Part shown: in pieces, positions 28,701-43,700 of the stretch
Numbering within the stretch: the stretch's first letter is position 1
Layout of the letters: the number at the start of each line of letters is the position of its first letter
Notes under the pieces: model-generated
What the model was told of the DNA's origin: nothing
Seen by the model: the letters and a program-made list of their open reading frames with translations, nothing else
Database searches by the model: none
Program-made: the position numbers and the translations under genes
From: Panopea generosa
Lineage: Eukaryota > Mollusca > Bivalvia > Adapedonta > Hiatellidae
DNA length: 64,000 bases
Assembly (NCBI GenBank): GCA_029582155.1
Contig: CM055909.1
Location: 18,586,301-18,650,300, forward strand
Direction of reading: 5' to 3'

Positions 28701-31700
28701 TCGTCTGCAGACAAAAACCAGTCGTCAGGACGAGTGCTTTAGCCGGCCCCTGGTCACAGAAGATAATTTACATACATGCAGTTTCAATTATTTTAAATCT
28801 ACGAAATATTTATTAAAATACCAGAACTTAACGCTGTGTGTACCGTGGTCGTAGATATCCGACCAATCATAGCCGTTATTTAAAATAGATTAATTTATGT
28901 TCAAAGCTACTCCCCAATCACATAAGAGGAGTAAAAATAGATAATTGAATATTCATGAGAGGTTTTCCGAAGTCGCAATATCGGGCATGCAGTAAACACC
29001 GCGGGGGTCAATTGTTTCTACTGATTAGTTATGGTCTATAAGCAACAGTTTCACATGTGTTGTATAGAATAGAGATATTTGCAGACCTGTGTATTGTGAA
29101 AACTCGCTTGTCCGATTTTTAAGATAAGCCCGGAGCGGTCGAAAATTAAAAAAAAAACTCAGAAATTTTCCCCAATAAAATTTTTTCAGTCGGTGCTTTT
29201 TTCGTGGGTCGGTCACGCAAGGGGAAACAAACACTATTTTTATTTAGGCCCTAGCTATTTTTTTTTTCTTTTTTGACAAATATTTATTTTGCATAGTCTT
29301 TTTAAAGAAAAATAGACAGAAAACATAAAAAAATGAAACGCTTTGAAAGTCAATAAAAAAGTTTGGGTAGCTGCAATTTTGAGCAAATAGGTACGAGCAC
29401 AGCAAGCAATTTATTTTTTAAGGACGGCGTGGGTGTAACTGTATGTGGAAGCAGGCATCTCACAAACAATATAATAAATTTCCATCATTACTGAAAGAAA
29501 ATCTACAGTTTGTGAAAATATCTTCAAATTACATGGGATGATAAAAAATCTGATCTGAAGAAAAAAAACAAGTTTCTAAAGTTATATCATACATTCTCTA
29601 TCTTCTACAATATAACCACTAATTATCTGTGCTGTACCGCAGACATACCTGCATCAAACCAACCTCGCAAAAATATGCAAGATAAGTGCACAACAATTGC
29701 TATGACAAAACCATGCAACAAAGCACTACCAAGTTTTCACTTTCTTTACTATACTGACATTATCAAAATATTCAGCTTACAAGTTATCTTGTTGTGGGGG
29801 AGTATGAGAGTTATTTATAAAAAGTCAATCAAAATTCCACAATGATTACGGTTATAAAGGCTTAACCAAAATAAAAAGCAAATTCATGAAATTCAGGTTC
29901 CCTCATCGAAAGAATGGTCAAATTGGAATGCCTGAAAGTGTGTTATGGGGGAATCAGAATGTAGTTAATAACACAACTATCATTATACCCTCCTTCACCA
30001 GCCATATACTTCCCCATGGAAGTAAGCAGCTTGTAGCAGTGCTAAACACCTGTGTAACAGCCCCCTCCTTCACCAGCCATATACTTCCCCCATGGAAGAA
30101 AGCAGCTTGTAGCAGTGCTAAACACCTGTGTAACAGCCCCCTCCTCCACCAGCCATATACTTTCCCATGGAAGAAAGCAGCTTGTAGCAGTGCTAAACAC
30201 CTGTGTAACAGCCCCCTCCTTCACCAGCCATATACTTCCCCCATGGAAGAAAGCAGCTTGTAGCAGTGCTAAACACCTGTGTAACAGCCCCCTCCTCTAC
30301 CAGCCATATACTTCCCCATGGAAGAAAGCAGCTTGTAGCAGTGCTAAACACTAGCAAACAGTCCCCTCCTTCACCAGCTGAATCTTTCTCCATGAAAGAA
30401 AGCAGTTCATAGCAGTGCTAAACACCTGTGTAACAGCCCCCTTCTTCATCAGCTGAATCTTTCTCCATGGAAGAAAGCAGCTCATAGCAGTGCTAAACAC
30501 CTGTGAAACAGCCACCTCCTTCAGCAGCTGATTCTTTCTCCATGGAAGAAAGCAGCTCATAGCAGTATTAAACACCTGTGAAACAGCCCCCTCCTTCAGC
30601 AGCTGATTCTTTCTCCATGGAAGAAAGCAGCTCATAGCAGTGCTAAACACCTGTGTAACAGCCCCCTCCTTCAGCAGCTGATTCTTTCTCCATGGAAGAA
30701 AGCAGCTCATAGCATTACTAAACACCTGTGAAACAGCCCCCTCCTTCAGCAGCTGATTCTATCTCCATGGAAGAAAGCAGCTCATAGCAGTGCTAAACAC
30801 CTGTGTAACAGCCCCCTCCTTCATCAGCTGAATCTTTCTCCATGGAAGAAAGCATCTAATAGCACTACTAATCACCTGTGAAACAGCCCCCTTCTTCAGC
30901 AGCTGATCTTTTCTCCATGGAAGAAAGCAGCTGATAGCAGTGGTATACACATGTGTAACAGCCACCTCCTTCATCAGCTGAATCTTTCTCCATGGAAGAA
31001 AGCAGCTCATAGCAGTGCTAAACACTTGTTTAACAGCCCCCTCCTTCAGCAGGTGAATCTTACTCCACGGAAGAAAGCAGCTAATAGCAGTGCTAAACAC
31101 CTGTGTAACAGTCCTTCCTACATAAGCTGAATCTTTCTCCATGGAAGAAAGCAGCTCATAGCACTACTAATCACCTGTGAAACAGCCCCCTCCTTCAGCA
31201 GCTGATTCTTTCTCTATGGAAGAAAGCAGCTCATAGCAGTGGTAAACACCTGTGTAACAGCCCCCTTCTTCACCAGCTGAATCTTTCTCCATGGAAGAAA
31301 GCAGCTCATAGCAGTGCTAAACACCTGTGTAACAGCCCCCTCCTTCATCAGCTGATTCTTTCACCATGGAAGAAAGCAGCTCATAGCAGTACTAAACACC
31401 AGCGAACAGCCCCCTCCTTCACCAGCTGAATCTTTCTCCATGGAAAAAAGCAGCTCATAGCAGTACTAAACACCTGTGTAACAGCCCCCTCCTTCATCAG
31501 CTGAATCTTTCTCCATGAAAGAAAGCAGCTCATAGCAGTGCTAAACACCTGTGTAACAGCCGCCTCCTTCAGCAGCTGAATCTTTCTCCATGGAAGAAAG
31601 CAGCTGATAACAGTACTAAACATCTGTGTAACAGCCCCCTCCTTCACCAGCTGAATCTTTCTCCATGGAAAAAAGCAGCTCATATCAGTACTAAACACCT

Positions 31701-34700
31701 GTGAAAAAGCCCCGTCCTTCATCAGCTGAATCTTTCTCCATGGAAAAAGCAGCTCATAGCAGTACTAAACACCTGTGAAACAGCCCCCTCCTTCAGCAGC
31801 TGATTCTTTCACCATGGAAGAAAGCAGCTCATAGCAGTGCTAAATATCAGTATAACAGCCCCCTCCTTCACCAGCTGAATCTTTCACCATGGAAGAAAGC
31901 AGATTGTTGCAGTGCTAAACGCCTGTGTAACAGCCCCCTCCTTCACCAGCTGAATCTTTCACCATGGAAGAAAGCAGCTGATAGCAGTGCTAAACACCTG
32001 TGTAACAGCCCCCTCCTTCATCAGCTGAATCTTTCACCATGGAAGAAAGCAGCTCATAGCAGTGCTAAACACCTGTGTAACAGCCCCCTCCTTCATCAGC
32101 TGAATCTTTCACCATGGAAGAAAGCAGCTCATAGCAGTACTAAACACCTGTGTAACAGCCCCCTCCTTCATCAGCTGATTCTTTCACCATGGAAGAAAGC
32201 AGCTGATAACAGTACTAAACACCTGTGTAACAGCCCCCTCCTTCAGCAGCTGAATCTTTCACCATGGAAGAAAGCAGCTCATAGCAGTGCTAAATATCAG
32301 TATAACAGCCCCCTCCTTCAGCAGCTGAATCTTTCACCATGGAAGAAAGTAGCTCAGAACAGTGCTAAATATCAGTGATATATGAGGAAAATAAATATTT
32401 GTCATCTGAGAATATGCTAGAAAACCGTGCAACAGACCAGTCTAATTTTATATTACAGAGACCAGTCTAATAGTATAATATAGAGACCAGTCTAGTATTC
32501 TAATATAGAGACCAGTCTAATATTTTAATACAGAGTAATCAGCTCAACTGTGGTGTAGAGATGGCAGATCATAAGGTAGTATTCATCCTGGAATTCCATT
32601 GATAACTCAACAACAACATCCAGCAGTAACAACACACTATAAATAGCTGGCTAACAGGTATTAGACGTCAGAGTGATGCATCAACCAACAATAAACATGA
32701 GTTTTTGTTCTAGTCATTATGTAGAACTAGATATTCTGATATATGCATGGCGGAAAATGTTTACCTTCGTTTACAGATGCAGTTTTACTTTGTAAGATTC
32801 TGTATCATAACTGGATGATGGCTTATTGTTTAATTCGGAAATTGGCTGTAATATCTCTGGCCCCTTATTCGCAGTTCCATCTCATTTTAATTAACTATTC
32901 GATATAGACTGTGACTTGGGACTGTTTTAGAATATTAACATTACTGTTCAATATAGACTGTGCCCTTGGCTGTTTTAGAACATTGAAATTTACTGTTTGA
33001 TATAGACTGGGCCCTTGACTGTTTTAGAACATTTAAATTTACTGTTTAATATAGACTGGGCCCTTGACTGTTTTAAAACTTTTAACTTTACTGTTTAATA
33101 TAGACTGTGCCCTTGACTGTTTTAGAACATTTAAATTTACTGTTTGATATAGACTGGGCCCTTGACTGTTTTAGAACATTTAAATTTACTGTTTAATATA
33201 GACTGGGCCCTTGACTGTTTTATAACTTTTAACTTTACTGTTTAATATATAGTGCGCCCTTGAATGTTTTATAACTTTTAACTTTACTGTTTAATATAGA
33301 GTGCGCCCTTGGCTGTTTTAGAGCATTTAAATTTACTGTTTAATATAGACGGTGACCATGACTGTTTTAGAACATTTAAATTTACTGTTTGATATAGACA
33401 GTGACCATGACTGTTTTAGAACATTTAAATTTACTGTTTGATATAGACGGTGACCATGACTGTTTTAGAACATTTAAATTTACTGTTTGATATAGACTGG
33501 GCCCTTGACTGTTTTAGAACATTTAAATTTACTGTTTAATATAGACTGGGCCCTTGACTGTTTTAAAACTTTTAACTTTACTGTTTAATATAGACTGTGC
33601 CCTTGACTGTTTTAGAACATTTAAATTTACTGTTTGATATAGACTGGGCCCTTGACTGTTTTAGAACATTTAAATTTACTGTTTAATATAGACTGGGCCC
33701 TTGACTGTTTTATAACTTTTAACTTTACTGTTTAATATATAGTGCGCCCTTGAATGTTTTATAACTTTTAACTTTACTGTTTAATATAGAGTGCGCCCTT
33801 GGCTGTTTTAGAGCATTTAAATTTACTGTTTAATATAGACGGTGACCATGACTGTTTTAGAACATTTAAATTTACTGTTTGATATAGACAGTGACCATGA
33901 CTGTTTTAGAACATTTAAATTTACTGTTTGATATAGACGGTGACCATGACTGTTTTAGAACATTTAAATTTACTGTTTGATATAGACTGGGCCCTTGACT
34001 GTTTTAGAACATTAAAATTTACTGTTTGATATAGACTGGGCCCTTGACTGTTTTAGAACATTTAAATTTACTGTTTAATATAGACTGTACCCTTGACTGT
34101 TTCAGAACATTTAAATTAACTGTTTGATATAGCCCCTACCCATGACTGTTTCAGAATATTTGAATTTACTGTTTAATATAGACTTGGCCCTTGACTGTTT
34201 TAGAACATTTAAATTTACTGTTTAATATAGACTGTGCCCTTGAATGTTTTAGAACATTGTACTTTACTGTTTAATATAGACTGTGCCCTTGACTGTTTTA
34301 GAACATTTAAATTTACTGTTTAATATAGACTGTGCCCTTGGCTGTTTTAGAACATTTAAATTTACTGTTTAATATAGACTGTGCCCTTGACTGTTTTAGA
34401 ACATTTAAATTTAATGTTTGATATAGAAGGTGACCATGACTGTTTTAGAACATTTAAATTTAATGTTTGATATAGGCTGGGCCCTTGACTGTTTTAGAAC
34501 ATTTAAATTTACTGTTTAATATAGACTGGGCCCTTGACTGTTTATATCATTTAAATTTACTGTTTGATATAGAAGGTGACCATGACTGTTTTAGAACATT
34601 TAAATTTACTGTTTGATATAGGCTGGGCCCTTGACTGTTTTAGAACATTTAAATTTACTGTTTAATATAGACTGGGCCCTTGACTGTTTTATAACTTTTA

Positions 34701-37700
34701 ACTTTACTGTTTAATATATAGTGCGCCCTTGACTGTTTTATAACTTTTAACTTTACTGTTTAATATAGACGGTGCCCATGACTGTTTTAGAACATTTAAA
34801 TATACTGTTTAATATAGACTGGGCCCATGACTGTTTTAGAACATTTAACTTTACTGTTTAATATAGACTGGGCCCTTGACTGTTTTAGAACATTGTAATT
34901 TACTGTTTAATATAGACTGTGCCCTTAACTGTTTTAGAACATTTAAATTTACTGTTTAATATAGACTGGGCCCTTGGCTGTTTTTGAACATTTAACTTTA
35001 CTGTTTAATAGAGACTGTGCCCTTGACTGTTTTAGAACATTTAAATTTACTGTTTAATATAGACTGTGCCCTTGAATGTTTTAGAACATTGTACTTTACT
35101 GTTTAATATAGACTGTGCCCTTGACTGTTTTAGAACATTTAAATTTACTGTTTAATATAGACTGGGCCCTTGACTGTTTTATAACTTTTAACTTTACTGT
35201 TTAATATATAGTGCGCCCTTGAATGTTTTATAACTTTTAACTTTACTGTTTAATATAGAGTGCGCCCTTGGCTGTTTTAGAGCATTTAAATTTACTGTTT
35301 AATATAGACGGTGACCATGACTGTTTTAGAACATTTAAATTTACTGTTTGATATAGACAGTGACCATGACTGTTTTAGAACATTTAAATTTACTGTTTGA
35401 TATAGACGGTGACCATGACTGTTTTAGAACATTTAAATTTACTGTTTGATATAGACTGGGCCCTTGACTGTTTTAGAACATTTAAATTTACTGTTTAATA
35501 TAGACTGGGCCCTTGACTGTTTTAAAACTTTTAACTTTACTGTTTAATATAGACTGTGCCCTTGACTGTTTTAGAACATTTAAATTTACTGTTTGATATA
35601 GACTGGGCCCTTGACTGTTTTAGAACATTTAAATTTACTGTTTAATATAGACTGGGCCCTTGACTGTTTTATAACTTTTAACTTTACTGTTTAATATATA
35701 GTGCGCCCTTGAATGTTTTATAACTTTTAACTTTACTGTTTAATATAGAGTGCGCCCTTGGCTGTTTTAGAGCATTTAAATTTACTGTTTAATATAGACG
35801 GTGACCATGACTGTTTTAGAACATTTAAATTTACTGTTTGATATAGACAGTGACCATGACTGTTTTAGAACATTTAAATTTACTGTTTGATATAGACGGT
35901 GACCATGACTGTTTTAGAACATTTAAATTTACTGTTTGATATAGACTGGGCCCTTGACTGTTTTAGAACATTAAAATTTACTGTTTGATATAGACTGGGC
36001 CCTTGACTGTTTTAGAACATTTAAATTTACTGTTTAATATAGACTGTACCCTTGACTGTTTCAGAACATTTAAATTAACTGTTTGATATAGCCCCTACCC
36101 ATGACTGTTTCAGAATATTTGAATTTACTGTTTAATATAGACTTGGCCCTTGACTGTTTTAGAACATTTAAATTTACTGTTTAATATAGACTGTGCCCTT
36201 GAATGTTTTAGAACATTGTACTTTACTGTTTAATATAGACTGTGCCCTTGACTGTTTTAGAACATTTAAATTTACTGTTTAATATAGACTGTGCCCTTGG
36301 CTGTTTTAGAACATTTAAATTTACTGTTTAATATAGACTGTGCCCTTGACTGTTTTAGAACATTTAAATTTAATGTTTGATATAGAAGGTGACCATGACT
36401 GTTTTAGAACATTTAAATTTAATGTTTGATATAGGCTGGGCCCTTGACTGTTTTAGAACATTTAAATTTACTGTTTAATATAGACTGGGCCCTTGACTGT
36501 TTATATCATTTAAATTTACTGTTTGATATAGAAGGTGACCATGACTGTTTTAGAACATTTAAATTTACTGTTTGATATAGGCTGGGCCCTTGACTGTTTT
36601 AGAACATTTAAATTTACTGTTTAATATAGACTGGGCCCTTGACTGTTTTATAACTTTTAACTTTACTGTTTAATATATAGTGCGCCCTTGACTGTTTTAT
36701 AACTTTTAACTTTACTGTTTAATATAGACGGTGCCCATGACTGTTTTAGAACATTTAAATATACTGTTTAATATAGACTGGGCCCATGACTGTTTTAGAA
36801 CATTTAACTTTACTGTTTAATATAGACTGGGCCCTTGACTGTTTTAGAACATTGTAATTTACTGTTTAATATAGACTGTGCCCTTAACTGTTTTAGAACA
36901 TTTAAATTTACTGTTTAATATAGACTGGGCCCTTGGCTGTTTTTGAACATTTAACTTTACTGTTTAATAGAGACTGTGCCCTTGACTGTTTTAGAACATT
37001 TAAATTTACTGTTTAATATAGACTGTGCCCTTGAATGTTTTAGAACATTGTACTTTACTGTTTAATATAGACTGTGCCCTTGACTGTTTTAGAACATTTA
37101 AATTTACTGTTTAATATAGACTGTGCCCTTGGCTGTTTTAGAACATTTAAATTTACTGTTTAATATAGACTGTGCCCTTGACTGTTTTAGAACATTTAAA
37201 TTTACTGTTTGATATAGAAGGTGACCATGACTGTTTTAGAACATTTAAATTTAATGTTTGATATAGGCTGGGCCCTTGACTGTTTTAGAACATTTAAATT
37301 TACTGTTTAATATAGACTGGGCCCTTGACTGTTTATATCATTTAAATTTACTGTTTGATATAGAAGGTGACCATGACTGTTTTAGAACATTTAAATTTAC
37401 TGTTTGATATAGGCTGGGCCCTTGACTGTTTTAGAACATTTAAATTTACTGTTTAATATAGACTGAGCCCTTGACTGTTTTATAACTTTTAACTTTACTG
37501 TTTAATATATAGTACGCCCTTGACTGTTTTATAACTTTTAACTTTACTGTTTAATATAGACGGTGCCCATGACTGTTTTAGAACATTTAAATATACTGTT
37601 TAATATAGACTGGGCCCATGACTGTTTTAGAACATTTAACTTTACTGTTTAATATAGACTGGGCCCTTGACTGTTTTAGAACATTGTAATTTACTGTTTA

Positions 37701-40700
37701 ATATAGACTGTGCCCTTAACTGTTTTAGAACATTTAAATTTACTGTTTAATATAGACTGGGCCCTTGACTGTTTTTGAACATTTAACTTTACTGTTTAAT
37801 AGAGACTGTGCCCTTGACTGTTTTAGAACATTTAAATTTACTGTTTAATATAGACTGTGCCCTTGAATGTTTTAGAACATTGTACTTTACTGTTTAATAT
37901 AGACTGTGCCCTTGACTGTTTTAGAACATTTAAATTTACTGTTTAATATAGACTGTGCCCTTGGCTGTTTTAGAACATTTAAATTTACTGTTTAATATAG
38001 ACTGTGCCCTTGACTGTTTTAGAACATTTAAATTTACTGTTTGATATAGAAGGTGACCATGACTGTTTTAGAACATTTAAATTTAATGTTTGATATAGGC
38101 TGGGCCCTTGACTGTTTTAGAACATTTAAATTTACTGTTTAATATAGACTGGGCCCTTGACTGTTTATATCATTTAAATTTACTGTTTGATATAGAAGGT
38201 GACCATGACTGTTTTAGAACATTTAAATTTACTGTTTGATATAGGCTGGGCCCTTGACTGTTTTAGAACATTTAAATTTACTGTTTAATATAGACTGGGC
38301 CCTTGACTGTTTTATAACTTTTAACTTTACTGTTTAATATATAGTGCGCCCTTGACTGTTTTATAACTTTTAACTTTACTGTTTAATATAGACGGTGCCT
38401 ATGACTGTTTTAGAACATTTAAATATACTGTTTAATATAGACTGGGCCCATGACTGTTTTAGAACATTTAACTTTACTGTTTAATATAGACTGGGCCCTT
38501 GACTGTTTTAGAACATTGTAATTTACTGTTTAATATAGACTGTGCCCTTAACTGTTTTAGAACATTTAAATTTACTGTTTAATATAGACTGGGCCCTTGA
38601 CTGTTTTTGAACATTTAACTTTACTGTTTAATAGAGACTGTGCCCTTGACTGTTTTAGAACATTTAACTTTACTGTTTAAAGATGCATCTCCTATAACTT
38701 TCAGCTTTTTCGTTTTATTTGTCAATGTTTGAACACAACCAGATACTCGGGCCAATGAGTGACTAAAATTTTCGCGGGCTGACATTTACTATTTGGTCAA
38801 CAAAATTAAAGAATTTTACACTTTAGAGACAAAATACAATATAAACTATTGAACAGAATACATTTGATATAAATGTGCAGTTCTACTGCTAAGATCTAAA
38901 AAAAATATTGGGGATATAGATGCGGCCTCTTTAATATAGACTGTGCCCTTGACTGTTTTATACCAATTCAATTAATTGTTTAACTAATTAATTATCTTAG
39001 GTAAAACCATAAATATCATAAATAACAAACATTTATTAGAGAAATTTAGGTATCAAATTATACAATTGAAGTGACAACATTTTGCCAAATCATTGGCAGT
39101 TTGACATAATAGGCAAAAAACCAAGGCATTCATTTGTCTATTTACCATAAAATGGCCATCTTGAATTATGGGCAGAAACTAAAAAAAAGAGAAATATAAA
39201 AAAGATAATGTTGACCAATTTAATTTCAACAAAAGGTACTGCTTGCTGCAACTTCAGAGAAATTATATAAAGAAATGCAACACAACAGAAAATGTTCAAC
39301 AGGAATGACTCAGCTAATGTTTTTGTTTTTTCAAGAAAAATAGTTTAAACCATAAACTATGAGGGAAATAAACAAAAAGTATGTGAAATCATTTTACATC
39401 TGTTTATCCTTTTCTGCCTTGCTGGGCCAGATTAGCCCAGTTGGTAATGCATCTGACTATCAATCCTGTGGTTGTGAGTTCGAATCCCTGCCGACAACAG
39501 TTTCAGTGATGACTGATATACATTCTGTCTCATTATCATTCGTCTCTCGCTGCTGATTCAAGTGGGAAACTTACAACTTGCAGTTATGGGGTGTGCTCAA
39601 GTACTGGTTAATCTTTCAGGATCCCAGAAAACAGTGGTTAGGTTAACTGATCATCTGTTAGCCCTTCCTTGATGGCTTACAAATTATGCTAACGAATTTC
39701 CAATCAATCTATCAATCTATTCCACCTATAACCAAGTCCAACTTAACAAGTCTGCAGAAAAAACAACAACACAAGAAATGCCATCTTTTAATAGGATTAC
39801 TATCAAATACCAGATAGAATAACTTCACACGGAATTATGCTTCTAAAAATATTCTGGTATTTAATAGGGCGTATGATTCATTAAAACTCTTGTTTCTATG
39901 GTAATTGCCATAATGCCAAAGATCCCAGACTTTGTATTGCCATGGTATATTTGTGAAGTGAAGTCTTCACTCATGGATATTAACTATGCAGGAGGAAGTT
40001 AATCCTTGAAATGTTATTGTCTATCAAGCGAATCATCAATTTTGAATTGGTTTGTTAAAACTTATCTATTTTACTTCCGATTGTAAAATCAGTTATTATA
40101 ACTTAAAATACCAGTCATGGTCGATGTCTTCCTAGATTGAATCAGCACTAAGAATATGCAGAAAAAGTGTCTTATCCAAGGACACCATACATAGTCAGTG
40201 GGGGAGGATCAAACCCCCGACCCTCTGATCTTGGGTTTGATGCTCTACCACTGGACCACGCACACCACAAATTGTTTAACAAATTGTTTACCAGTGTGGT
40301 AATCATAACTCCCCTCTCCACAAAAGAACCGTTAGATAATTTCTTCCCAAAAAAACTGTTTGATGTTAGGGAGACACGGTGCTGCTTGGCTAGATTCTGA
40401 CCCTACTGTACATTGACTTGAGATGAAAAGCTTGAGCTAGTCAATTGTTTTACTTCTATATTTTTACATTTCTGGAGGCAACTTGCTTAATTCCATCTGT
40501 ATTATTGCTTTCTTGGAAGGAATAATAATAATACTTGAAGTATCATCAACTATGTGGAATTCTTGTATCAATATCATGTGTTACCTCACAATATGCTACG
40601 CAGATCTTTGAAACATTTGTAGTATCAATAGAATGTTTGCGTATATCCTGGATGGTCCTTGGTGTTCAAGTTACCCACTGTCATCTCAAGATTATTTACC

Positions 40701-43700
40701 TCTCACAACTGAAATTGTTAGCTTGACTTCAGACCCTTGTTTCTTCAGATATTTGACCAGATGATCAATAGATGAAAGCTGTATAATTGACCACAGGATC
40801 AATAGGAGCACACCATAAATTTGACCAGAAGGTCAATAGTAGCACAACATAAATTTGACCAGAAGGTCAATAGTATCACACCATTTATTTGAACAGAGGG
40901 TCAATAGTAGCATATCATATATTTGATCAGAGGGTCAATAGTAGCACACCCTATATTTGACAAGAGGGGCAATAGTAGCAAATTGTATATCTGAACAGAG
41001 TCAATAGTAGTACACCATAATTATATTTGACCAGAGGGTCAATAGTAGCACATTGTATAATTGACCACAGGGGCAATAGTTGCACACCCTATACTTGACC
41101 AAAGAGGCAATAGTAGCGCATCATATATTTGAAGAGAGGGTCAATAGTAGCACACTGTATATTTGACCAGAAGGTTAATAGTAGCACATCATATATTTGT
41201 CCAGAGGTGCAATTGTAAGTAGCTAACTGTATATTTGATCAGAGGGTCAATAGTAGCACACTGTATATTTGACCAGAGAGTCAATAGTAGCACACTGTAT
41301 ATTTGACCAAAGCGTCAATAGTAGCGCATGGTATATTTGACCAAAGCGTCAATAGTAGCACATGGTATATTTGACCAAAGCGTCAATAGTAGCACATGGT
41401 ATATTTGACCAAAGCGTCAATAATATCACACTGTCTTAGGTCATGGGGAACACAACATGTGAAGTATCATCAAATTAAGACTAAAACTAAAATTAAGACT
41501 AATCTCCAACATAAACACTGAGTATAATTTTTTTCTTCCGCCCGATTTGACAATTTGGGTTAATTAAAATGATACTCTGGTTAGGTATTTACTAATTGGT
41601 ATAATTCCCCAGTTTCTCAGTGACGCAATTCAAACATAAGGATAGTCTTGAACAACACTTCTGTATAGAATCTTGCATATTCAATCTAACTTAGGTATAA
41701 TGGTTAAATGAGTAATAAGCTTATCATGAAATCTTACTCTCTGAAGATGCCACTGAAGATAGCTTTGATAAGCAACTATCAGGTCTGTGGCTTATCATGA
41801 AACTGCAGGGATATAAAGTCATTCAGTGCAGATTTCTAGGTTATGGTTTTAATTCCAATTTAATTGTTGCATAATGGCTCATAAACACTTTTATGAGACA
41901 TACTAAGAGCTTACATGAAGAGAGGACATACTGCGTTTAAGGAACCTACAACAATATATTCTACAGATTCTTTAACATGCTCAGAAACTCATATCTATTA
42001 ACTCATAGATGACATACTGATGATTTACAGTCAAACCTGTGTAAGTGGTCACCTCTATTAAGCAGCAACTTGTTTTGAAGCAGTCACATTTACCATATAC
42101 TTTCAGAGCAAATTAACGTGTATTAAGCAACAACCTGTCTTAAAAAGTCAATTTTGCTCCTTCCCTTGATTGACTGCTTAAGACAGGTTGGACTGTATGT
42201 TTTATACTGAGAATAAAAGCACAAATATTCACATACTCTAAAAGAAAAAGAAGACAAAAGTTGAAAAGATGAAACTTGTAAATAATCATGCTTCATAATT
42301 ATGTTACACCAGCGTCATCAACACTGAAACCTCAACAGAAAAACATGACAATGCGAGAAAAAATATCAAAGCTTCTATAAATAATCATCTTCTGTTTTTA
42401 TTTTTATCTACAGTTCCATTATCATAATAAAGAAGAGGTGGTACAGATGGAAAGCCAAACAAATGTAGGCCCTGACAGATTGCACTTTACTGACGCATTC
42501 ATAAGGAAAAAAACTTTAACGTTAAGTTTAAAGTGCCCAATAGTAACTTTTCAATCCAAAATTTTGCCTTGAACTTAAATATTGCAGCCCTTTATAGTAC
42601 AAAAACTGGAGATATAAGCATACACCCTTGTATAAGCATACACCCGTGTATAGCATACACCCTTGTATAAGCATACACCCTTGTATAAGCATACACCCTT
42701 GTATAAGCATACACCCTTGTATAAGCATACACTCTTGTATAGCATACACCCTTGTATAAGCATACACCCTTGTATAAGCATACACCCTTGTATAAGCATA
42801 CACCCCCTTGTATAAGCATACACCCTTGTATAAGCATACACCCTTGTATAGCATACACCCTTGTATAAGCATACACTCTTGTATAGCATACACCCTTGTA
42901 TAAGCATACACCCTTGTATAAGCATACACCCTTGTATAAGCATACACCCTTGTATAAGCATACACCCTTGTATAGCATACACCCTTGTATAAGCATACAC
43001 CCTTGTATAAGCATACACCCTTGTATAGCATACACCCTTGTATAAGCATACACCCTTGTATAAGCATACACCCCCTTGTATAAGCATACACCCTTGTATA
43101 AGCATACACCCTTGTATAGCATACACCCTTGTATAAGCATACACTCTTGTATAGTATACACCCTTGTATAAGCATACACCCATGTATAAGCATACACCCT
43201 TGTATAGCATACACCCTTGTATAAGCATACACCCTTGTATAAGCATACACCCTTGTATAAGCATACACCCTTGTATAAGCATACAACCTTGTGCAAAGTA
43301 ATATTCACATATAAACTGTATGCACAGTAAATCACAACTTGCAACAAAACTTTAAAGGCTCATTAAACTTCCGAAACGGTCGTTTTTAGTTATAATTTAA
43401 GGTAGTTTTACTCTTACTGATGATAGAATGCATGTTTATTTGATCACTGAGAGATTTTGCAAACACAAAAAATATATAAGCACGTTATTTGTACATAATT
43501 AAGAACGGGTTTTGTTTACAAATTATTGTTCGTCTTTTTCAGATAAACATCTTTAGCAGAAAACGGGGAGTTACAAAGCTTGTTCGGAAATGTGTCGGTC
43601 GGTAATATATGACCAATTAACTTCAGAGAGAAACATAGTATGGGGAACTGCAGGGGATGCGGTTTAAAATTAAATAACTGCTTGCAGTTTGTATAGTTTT

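Noticed and set aside
30351-31722. Minus-strand frames of 113-127 codons ([11 protein letters not shown] repeats)
   Set aside because: Product of a 75-bp unit divisible by three. Opposite-strand frames are also open, and there are no splice signals or codon bias.
39424-39500. Possible tRNA gene (good A and B boxes)
   Set aside because: The 3' half does not pair with the 5' end and the sequence continues into a SINE body shared with 1434-1712 and 8206-8470.
42612-43292. CRISPR-like regular array
   Set aside because: The units are contiguous and there are no unique spacers; the sequence context is eukaryotic.
42528-43347. Three overlapping minus-strand frames of 235-252 codons
   Set aside because: They are readings of an 18-bp repeat in all three frames; indels of one base move the phrase between frames. 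No non-repeat coding part of any size.
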